Source of the DNA: an uncultured Desulfobacterales bacterium
GTDB lineage: Bacteria > Desulfobacterota > Desulfobacteria > Desulfobacterales > JAHEIW01
NCBI GenBank assembly: GCA_947259495.1
Contig: CAMYLV010000017.1
Coordinates: 1-57,587 of the forward strand
Length of the DNA stretch: 57,587 bases
Direction of reading: 5' to 3'
Shown here: positions 51,955 to 57,587 of the stretch, piece by piece
Numbering within the stretch: position 1 is the stretch's first letter
Layout: the number at the start of each line of letters is the position of its first letter
Made by a program: the position numbers and the translations under genes
The notes under the pieces: generated by a model
What the model saw: the letters and a program-made list of their open reading frames with translations, nothing else
The model's database searches: none
What the model was told of the DNA's origin: nothing

Positions 51955-53394
51955 TTAATTCACTTCTTGTTTTCGTTGGGCGACAAATTCCAGCAACCGG
52001 TCACCGGCGGCCGAATCCAAATCTGGCTTCCGATATTCAGACAATCGCCGCCGGGCAACCTCCTCGGCGACTTCATCGATGCGCCGGCTACCGCCCTCCT
52101 GCCACTTCGGGTAGTTTTTGCGCTTCATGATCTCGGGAATAAAAAATTCATGCCGGCACAGTGCAATCGTCTTGGGCTGGGTGAGAAACTGCCCGCCGAT
52201 GCCCACCGTCTCGATCGAGTCCAGACTCAGCGTGTCATCCGACACTTCGATTGGTGTCATCATTCTCCTGATCATGGCCAGCGCTTCTTCGTCCAGCATG
52301 AATTTCGCATAACTCATGGCCATGTAGGAACTTAAAATGCCGCAGGCATGCATCATGAAATTGACACCGCTTCTCATGGCGGCCGACAGGCTAAACGCGG
52401 ACTCCAGGGCGGCCTGGGCATCGGTGAAATGCGCGTCTGTCAATCCGCCACCGCAGCGGCTGGGCAGATTGTAAAATCGCGCCATCTGAGCGGTGGCCGC
52501 AATAATGATGGAAAGCTCCGGTGCTCCGATGGCCAGGGCACCGGTCTTCATGTCAACAGGCGCTGATGCTGAACCGTAGACCACCGGTGTGCCGGCGCGA
52601 ACCAACTGGGTAAGGGTCAGTCCGGCCAGGATTTCAGCGTTCTGCTGGGCCAAGGCGCCGGCCAGATTCACCGGGCCGGACAGCCCGGCCATGATGACGG
52701 ATGTGATGATACAGGGTTGACCACAGTTCGCCAGCGCCATCAATGATCCGGCCATTTCTCGACCGAATTGTAGCGGGGACCGCGAGTTGATCAAACCGAT
52801 GGTCACTGGCTTGTCCTGAATTTTTTGCCTGCCGCCGAATACAAAGCCGGCCATCGCGAGACTGTCTTCAACCGCCTGTTCGACGGCCGTGCTGCACATG
52901 AAGGGTTTATCGCATAAAAGAATGTTTGCAAGCATCATGTCCAGATAGGCCAACTTCGAAGGTCTGTCCGAAGGCTCCACCATCAGGTATCCGGTGACAT
53001 CAATCTGTTTGGAGGTATGAATCAGCTTGCAAAAATTTTCGTAATCCTGCAGGATACCCTTGCGCCGTTCGCCGGTTGTTGTGACCATGTAAGGCGCCCC
53101 ATAACCCGGGGCCGTTACAAAACTGTTTGCATCAACCGGCACACTTTTTTCCGGGTTGCGGGCTGAAAGCATAAAGTGCGACGGTACGGACGCCAGGGCC
53201 TGCTGGATGTTATTTTCAGCCATAAAGACGGTCTTGCCGTCTGTCTTGAAACCATTGGTTTTAAATATCTCCAGGGCCGCTTCATGGTTGAAAGCCACCC
53301 CGATGCGGCTTAGGATATCCACCGACGCATCATGGATCTGCATTATTTCAGGCTTGCTCAGCGCCGGCACGCGCTCATATGTTTGTTGAGTCAT
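51955..53394 (-). CDS. Trimethylamine methyltransferase family (MttB-like) protein, intact
   Basis: The 479-residue protein has the full MttB length and the segments RVPALSKPEIMQIHDASVDIL, APGYGAPYMV, SAPVDMKTGALAIGAPELS, MHACGILSSYMAMSYAKFML and a C-terminal WQEGGSRRIDEVAEE. No amber codon interrupts it, so it is a non-pyrrolysine member. Known relatives demethylate glycine betaine, proline betaine, carnitine or gamma-butyrobetaine to a corrinoid protein. The substrate cannot be read. The gene lies 32 bases after the degenerate asparagine-synthetase-like gene. Confidence 0.9.
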   Translation of the reverse strand: MTQQTYERVPALSKPEIMQIHDASVDILSRIGVAFNHEAALEIFKTNGFKTDGKTVFMAENNIQQALASVPSHFMLSARNPEKSVPVDANSFVTAPGYGAPYMVTTTGERRKGILQDYENFCKLIHTSKQIDVTGYLMVEPSDRPSKLAYLDMMLANILLCDKPFMCSTAVEQAVEDSLAMAGFVFGGRQKIQDKPVTIGLINSRSPLQFGREMAGSLMALANCGQPCIITSVIMAGLSGPVNLAGALAQQNAEILAGLTLTQLVRAGTPVVYGSASAPVDMKTGALAIGAPELSIIIAATAQMARFYNLPSRCGGGLTDAHFTDAQAALESAFSLSAAMRSGVNFMMHACGILSSYMAMSYAKFMLDEEALAMIRRMMTPIEVSDDTLSLDSIETVGIGGQFLTQPKTIALCRHEFFIPEIMKRKNYPKWQEGGSRRIDEVAEEVARRRLSEYRKPDLDSAAGDRLLEFVAQRKQEVN

Positions 53395-53426
53395 CTTTAT
53401 TCAATCTCTTTCCAGCTGATATAGCC

Positions 53427-54911
53427 TTACTTGAACGGATCCCATCTGACTGTTTGCTCCTCATAGGACGGCGGAAACTGCTGCAAGAAAAGATCATAGT
53501 AGTAAAGCTCCTTGAACGATGCAAAGGGCATTCCGTACGCGGCCTTAGGCCTTTTTTTAATCTCCTCGGGATCGATGATCGTCGCGATGATATCGTCCAT
53601 GATATCGTCCATGCCCACTCCCATGGAAAAACGCAATTTCTCACGGTTGGCGATCTGCTCGGGAAGCATGTCCCGAAACGCTTGGCGTAAAACATATTTT
53701 TCGATTTGCTTCTCACCGTAAATCTTCCAGTCCATCGGAATCTTACGGCTGAAGGCCACCACTCGCGAGTCAAGGAATGGAACCTGGTAGTCGACGCCGC
53801 TGGCCATCCACCCGCGATCAAGACGCCTCAGAGCCGTGTTATAAGCAATATCCACCAGCCTGCGGGCCAGCCGCTCCCGCTTTTCGGCGCTGTTGACCTT
53901 GGGATTCTTCAACACCATGCGGTAGCCGCCGAATAGTTCATCGGAGCCTTCGCCGACCAATACGCTGTTGAAGTGTTGTTTGACCATATTGGAAACATAG
54001 TAATTTGAGATTAAACCGCTGATACAATCCTCGTCAAAACTTTCCAGATGCCAGACGGCATCGGGGATGAAATCGGTAATATCCGCGTCTGTGATCTGGT
54101 AAATGCGGTGCTCCAGATTCAGAAACTCGGCCATGCGCTTGGCATTTTCCAGGTCCGGCCCGGGCGTCTTGGCGATCGTGCCCGTGAAAAGGACCAGATG
54201 GGGATTGTACTCCTTGGCAATGGCAGCTACAATTGAGCTGTCCAATCCCCCGCTTAACGAAACCGCCCCAACACCGTCCATGCGCTGGCGCACGGCTTCG
54301 ATCATTAGATCCCGCAAAATTTTGGCGGCTTCGTCCGGACCAGCGCCGACCTCGGGCACCTCGGGCTGGAAAGCATCGAACGTTCGGATGCCCTTTTTGG
54401 AGCTGTAAATGTGGCCAGGGGGCAGTTCTTCAATGCCGAACTGAATGTGGTCGACAAGCCCCTTCATCTCGGAGCTGAAGTAAAAATTGCTGTTGTTACG
54501 TCCGAAGAACAGCGGCCGCGCGCCGATATGATCCCTTGCCAGCAGGACTTCTTCGTCCTTCTCCACAATGGCGCATGCAAAGCTGCCGTCCAGCCGGGAA
54601 AAGCAGTCCCGCTCGTATTTGTCGTAGAATTCTTTAAAAAGATCCAGATCGCTCATCCCTGAGGGTCGATCATTGAACAGTTCGCCGTCAAAAAGGATGT
54701 AAGGTGCTTCATCCAGGGAGGTACAATGGGTCCGGCGGGGTGACAGGTTGATCTCATTGGCCCCCGCTGCCCCGCGGTCGTCATAAAGCGTGCGCACCAC
54801 AGAGTTGTCCGGACCGCGGTGGCGCATCAGCCGCAGCATTTTGCGCAGTTGTCCGGTGCTGTCGATGTCGAGTTTGGCATGCTGTGAAATAATGCCTGCA
54901 ATACAAGCCAT
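53427..54911 (-). CDS. Asparagine-synthetase-like protein with degenerate glutaminase site
   Basis: The 494-residue protein has an intact C-terminal synthetase domain: the pyrophosphate loop SLSGGLDSSIVAAIA and VLVGEGSDELFGGY. The N-terminal class II glutaminase domain lacks key residues: it begins MACIAG instead of MCGIAG (Ala at the nucleophile position, Cys one place later), the RLSIVD strand is missing, and NGEIYN reads DGELFN. It therefore may not hydrolyse glutamine and might use free ammonia or an amine, or rely on the neighbouring intact enzyme. Such proteins activate a carboxylate with ATP and attach nitrogen. Confidence 0.88.
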   Translation of the reverse strand: MACIAGIISQHAKLDIDSTGQLRKMLRLMRHRGPDNSVVRTLYDDRGAAGANEINLSPRRTHCTSLDEAPYILFDGELFNDRPSGMSDLDLFKEFYDKYERDCFSRLDGSFACAIVEKDEEVLLARDHIGARPLFFGRNNSNFYFSSEMKGLVDHIQFGIEELPPGHIYSSKKGIRTFDAFQPEVPEVGAGPDEAAKILRDLMIEAVRQRMDGVGAVSLSGGLDSSIVAAIAKEYNPHLVLFTGTIAKTPGPDLENAKRMAEFLNLEHRIYQITDADITDFIPDAVWHLESFDEDCISGLISNYYVSNMVKQHFNSVLVGEGSDELFGGYRMVLKNPKVNSAEKRERLARRLVDIAYNTALRRLDRGWMASGVDYQVPFLDSRVVAFSRKIPMDWKIYGEKQIEKYVLRQAFRDMLPEQIANREKLRFSMGVGMDDIMDDIIATIIDPEEIKKRPKAAYGMPFASFKELYYYDLFLQQFPPSYEEQTVRWDPFK

Positions 54912-54971
54912 TTTCTGTTCTCCTCCGGATATTTTTTATAATCCAAAAATCAGCACGATGCCCGGCATTTC

Positions 54972-56573
54972 TTAATTTTGCTGATTCTGCATCGGGTGAT
55001 GGTTCAAGTCCCCATCGACGGTGCCCTGGACCGGCTGCCTTTCCTCGGCAAAATCAAATCCGGTCCAGATTCCGATTGAACTGAGAATGGAATCCTGGGG
55101 GTGGAATTGCCTGAAAATCTGAAAGTAATAGGCGGCCTCCTTGCTGTTAATGTGGGCGTGTGGATGTCGGGCGCGAATGCGCTCCACATCCGCATCACGC
55201 AATTGTTTTTCGGCCATCCTAGCACCGAGGCTTTCGCAGCCGGCGCCCTGGGTATACTGGACCTTGTAGCGCCAGAGAATCTCCTCCGGCAGATAGCCGG
55301 TGTTTTCAAAGGCTTTGCGCAAGATCCATTTCTCTACTCTGGCGCCGTTATGCTCGCGTATTTTAAGCTCCGGGGCTATCTTCATTGCCAGATCCACCAT
55401 GGCCACGTCAAAAAACGGGACCCTGAGCTCCAGGCTGAAAAGCATTCCCATGCGATCTGCCCGCTGTAGATTAATATTGTGAACGCTGGCGGTACAGCGC
55501 CGGGCTTCGGCGTTGAGCTTTTCTGGCGGAAAGTGTTTCATATAATGATAGCCGGCAAAGAGCTCATCGGCACCTTCACCTGTGAGCACCACGGTTACAT
55601 AATCGGCGGCCAATTGACAGGTAAAGTAACACGGTACGGCACAGCGCACCAGCGCCGGATCATAGGTTTCAAGTTTCCGGATGACCAGCGGAAGGGCTTC
55701 ATAATAATCATCCTCTGAAAATATGAGTTCATGATGGGTGGCGCCGATATGATCGGCGGCAATTCGACCTGCTTTCAGATCGTCGCTCAATTCGCCTTTC
55801 GCATCCCGCATCCCGACCGCAAAGGTGTGCAGGCGCGGAATGTTTTCAGCGGCGATCGCAGCCACCAAGCTGCTGTCCAGACCGCCGCTGCAAAAGGACC
55901 CGACCGGAACATCCGGATCGGACAGCAGTCTGTCCTTGACCGCTTTGATAAACGTCCGCCGAATCAACTCACCGGCTTCTTCGACATCGGCAATGCCATC
56001 ATCCCGCACCTCGGGAACTCGGTAATACCGCACCAAACCGTTGCGCGGTGTGTAATAATGCCCGGCAGGAAACTCATGTACTTCATCAACCCCCGCTAGG
56101 GTCATAGCGCCCAATTCGGAGGTAAAATAGATCCGATCCTTGTCATAGCTATAATAGAGCGGCTTGATGCCAATGGGATCCCGCGCCAGCATCACATTAG
56201 CCCCATCGAAGATGGCAAAAGCGAACATGCCGTTCAGCTTTTTGACGCATTCAGGGCCTTCCTCACGATAGAGGTGCAAAATGACCTCCGTGTCAGAGTT
56301 TGTCGTAAAATGATATCGGGGCGTCAGGTCATTTTTGAGTTCTGCGAAATTGTAAATTTCGCCGTTGCATATAATGCCGGATGCGCCGCCATTTGCCAGA
56401 ATGGGTTGGTGGCCGTGGGTCACATCCACTATGGACAGCCGGGTGTGGCCGAAAACTCCGTTTTCGAATATATGAAGGCCCCTGTCATTCGGGCCGCGAT
56501 GCGGTAAGGCATCCAACATACGATTAACCGTTTGGGTGTCTTGGCCACCGATACAACCTGCGATGCCGCACAT
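54972..56573 (-). CDS. Asparagine synthase (glutamine-hydrolysing) family protein
   Basis: A 533-residue protein with a complete glutaminase domain: MCGIAGCIGG with the catalytic Cys2, LPHRGPNDRGLH, HTRLSIVDVTHGHQPI and CNGEIYNF, and a synthetase domain with CSGGLDSSLVAAIA and LTGEGADELFAGY. AsnB converts aspartate to asparagine with glutamine, but family members also amidate other acids. It is the first gene of the operon that continues with a degenerate paralogue and the MttB/corrinoid genes, and it is divergent from the MarR gene. No dedicated asparagine context is visible. Confidence 0.9.
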   Translation of the reverse strand: MCGIAGCIGGQDTQTVNRMLDALPHRGPNDRGLHIFENGVFGHTRLSIVDVTHGHQPILANGGASGIICNGEIYNFAELKNDLTPRYHFTTNSDTEVILHLYREEGPECVKKLNGMFAFAIFDGANVMLARDPIGIKPLYYSYDKDRIYFTSELGAMTLAGVDEVHEFPAGHYYTPRNGLVRYYRVPEVRDDGIADVEEAGELIRRTFIKAVKDRLLSDPDVPVGSFCSGGLDSSLVAAIAAENIPRLHTFAVGMRDAKGELSDDLKAGRIAADHIGATHHELIFSEDDYYEALPLVIRKLETYDPALVRCAVPCYFTCQLAADYVTVVLTGEGADELFAGYHYMKHFPPEKLNAEARRCTASVHNINLQRADRMGMLFSLELRVPFFDVAMVDLAMKIAPELKIREHNGARVEKWILRKAFENTGYLPEEILWRYKVQYTQGAGCESLGARMAEKQLRDADVERIRARHPHAHINSKEAAYYFQIFRQFHPQDSILSSIGIWTGFDFAEERQPVQGTVDGDLNHHPMQNQQN

Positions 56574-56947
56574 AAAATATCCTTTCGCTGATAATCGTTG
56601 AAATATTCGTTTGGCGGTTTATTTTACAATAAATATTGCTATCTAAAATTATTTTAGCTATACTTATTTCAGTTAAAGGCATCTGTCAATGATTTATTCG
56701 GTGCCCATAATTGAATACCCTCTAATGGCGGGGCATTGCTCAGGGTCAGTTCCGCGTTTAATCAACCGGGGGGGGTAAAGAGCGTAACGCGGAGGCATAA
56801 AAGTTGCCTTGACCTCAGATGGGTATTTTGTTAGCGTCGACGGACCGCTGATGTGATAAAATGTCAAGGGGCCGTCACTCACCGGCAGACCGGCGTTTTG
56901 GTTTTTTTAACGTCTGCGATATGTTTATTTCAGAGAGGGTGTTTCTC
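56574..56947. other. Divergent control region between asnB-like and marR-like genes
   Basis: A 374-base gap with an AT-rich half near the asnB-like start containing the palindrome at 56643-56657. Promoters for both genes should be here; I can name no other element. A G-run (56767-56774) interrupts it. Confidence 0.45.
56643..56657. promoter_or_regulatory. Palindromic candidate operator (CTAAAATTATTTTAG)
   Basis: Perfect 15-base palindrome CTAAAAT-T-ATTTTAG, 70 bases upstream of the asnB-like start and within the divergent region of the MarR gene. MarR proteins commonly bind AT-rich palindromes of 15-20 bases between themselves and the genes they control. Confidence 0.45.
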
Positions 56948-57463
56948 ATGGCAGGTATCAGAAACACACAGATGACCAAGGGGAAGAATATCACCCTCAA
57001 GAATCATAAGACCACATCTTCGCCCGACAAGGTCAAGGAGGTCATCTTTTTAATCCGCAAACTTATGCACGGTGCCGAAATGTACACCAAAGAGTTGAAC
57101 AAAAAATACTCCATTACATCGGCCCAACTCAACTGCCTCGTGGCGCTTTACGAAAACGGTCCGCTGCCGCCCTCCCAAATTGCCCGGCACATGATGGTCA
57201 ATTCCAGCACTGTTACCGGCGTCATCGACCGTTTGGAGCAAAAAAGACTCGTTCGGCGCCAACGCAACTCGCCGGATCGTCGCATCATAAACATCCAATT
57301 AACCCCTGACGGAAAAAAAATGGCTGAAGTTGCCCCGCCGCCGATCCAGCAGCGCGTCGTGGATGGGCTGCAACAGCTGTCCCCCAATGAATTAAATCTA
57401 ATTATCCGTTCTCTGACCAAGCTCACCAAAATGCTTGACCTTCAGGATCTTGAAGTCCAATGA
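56948..57463 (+). CDS. MarR-family transcriptional regulator
   Basis: About 171 residues with a MarR winged helix: ITSAQLNCLVALYENGPLPPSQIARHMMVNSSTVTGVIDRLEQKRLVRRQRNSPDRR shows the helix-turn-helix and the DRR wing. It is a DNA-binding dimer likely responding to a small ligand. The ATG at 56948 follows GAGAGGG; upstream starts are not needed. Its divergent position makes it the probable regulator of the asnB/MttB operon. Confidence 0.9.
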   Translation: MAGIRNTQMTKGKNITLKNHKTTSSPDKVKEVIFLIRKLMHGAEMYTKELNKKYSITSAQLNCLVALYENGPLPPSQIARHMMVNSSTVTGVIDRLEQKRLVRRQRNSPDRRIINIQLTPDGKKMAEVAPPPIQQRVVDGLQQLSPNELNLIIRSLTKLTKMLDLQDLEVQ

Positions 57464-57524
57464 GCGATCCGTGACACCCGCCACCGTTGGTTTCAATTAG
57501 CTGAGACAAAACCTTGAATTAGGA

Positions 57525-57567
57525 TTTTGACAACAACTCTTTTATCATGTAACTATTTCAATTGAAA
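57525..57567 (+). promoter_or_regulatory. Candidate promoter and operator at the right edge
   Basis: TTGACA at 57525-57530 and a perfect palindrome TTTCAATTGAAA at 57556-57567 lie close together; the -10 box is unclear. The palindrome could be a repressor site for a gene starting beyond the window. A related TTATTTCAGTT occurs near 56665. Confidence 0.35.
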
Positions 57568-57587
57568 ATATTATAGAAACAATTAAT

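Noticed and set aside
49911-53394. Possible pyrrolysine (in-frame TAG) MttB genes
   Set aside because: Both MttB frames run through the region of the usual amber codon without a stop; the break in one copy is a TGA with a frame change near the C-terminus.
1-57587. CRISPR arrays, tRNA, rRNA, transposases, prophage
   Set aside because: I looked for regularly spaced repeats, T-arm-like sequences, conserved rRNA segments and transposase motifs and found none; the repeats present are singletons or pairs.

Overview
The window reads as chromosomal DNA of an anaerobic, corrinoid- and Fe-S-rich bacterium, most likely a Desulfobacterota (sulfate-reducer-like) lineage. This is inferred from FdhD, non-pyrrolysine MttB methyltransferases with a corrinoid protein, an RnfB/CdhE-like Fe-S domain, BKACE and TctABC systems, and PilZ proteins with Arg-rich tails. 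I see no rRNA, tRNA, CRISPR array, transposase or prophage gene. Most genes are tightly packed, and several intergenic gaps hold dispersed palindromic repeats.

Region 1 (1-5180): the tail of an unidentified gene, a radical SAM/SPASM protein, a ComB-family phosphatase, a small conserved-looking protein, a stand-alone cyclic-nucleotide-binding domain and a UspA protein, separated by repeats.

Region 2 (5181-17278): a twelve-gene minus-strand operon carries the complete shikimate pathway plus the Phe and Tyr branches: DAHP synthase Ialpha, aroB, chorismate mutase, aroE, aroA, aroK, aroC, aminotransferase, tyrA, aroQ, DAHP synthase Ibeta, pheA. Its leader holds an unlisted 28-residue ORF with seven consecutive Phe/Tyr codons followed by two terminator hairpins. 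Divergently, on the plus strand, a 31-residue leader ORF with three consecutive Trp codons precedes a four-segment attenuator and one TrpD-like gene whose substrate motifs are altered. Two back-to-back transcription attenuators, one sensing Phe/Tyr and one Trp, are the clearest regulatory discovery here.

Region 3 (17380-21722): PilZ proteins, a helical protein, an EamA transporter and an aldo/keto reductase. Region 4 (21815-35310): a GntR-headed minus-strand catabolic locus (aldo/keto reductase, TctC/B/A uptake, TIM-barrel isomerase, split transketolase, plant-HPR1-like reductase, DUF1537 kinase) that probably imports and degrades a sugar or sugar acid. A divergent BKACE plus tartrate/D-malate-type dehydrogenase pair lies beside it.

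Region 5 (35453-49414): a secreted TPR-caspase, two tandem lipoproteins, a secreted helical protein, an HMG-CoA lyase family enzyme, FdhD, a Nudix hydrolase, an Old Yellow Enzyme, an Fe-S protein and a large zinc-ribbon/cyclase/ATPase/TPR signalling protein. Region 6 (49720-57463): an apparent operon joining two asparagine-synthetase-like proteins (one with a degenerate glutaminase site) to two MttB-type methyltransferases (one broken or split) and one corrinoid protein, with a divergent MarR regulator. This combination does not match a pathway I know and is the best candidate for an undescribed metabolic system.
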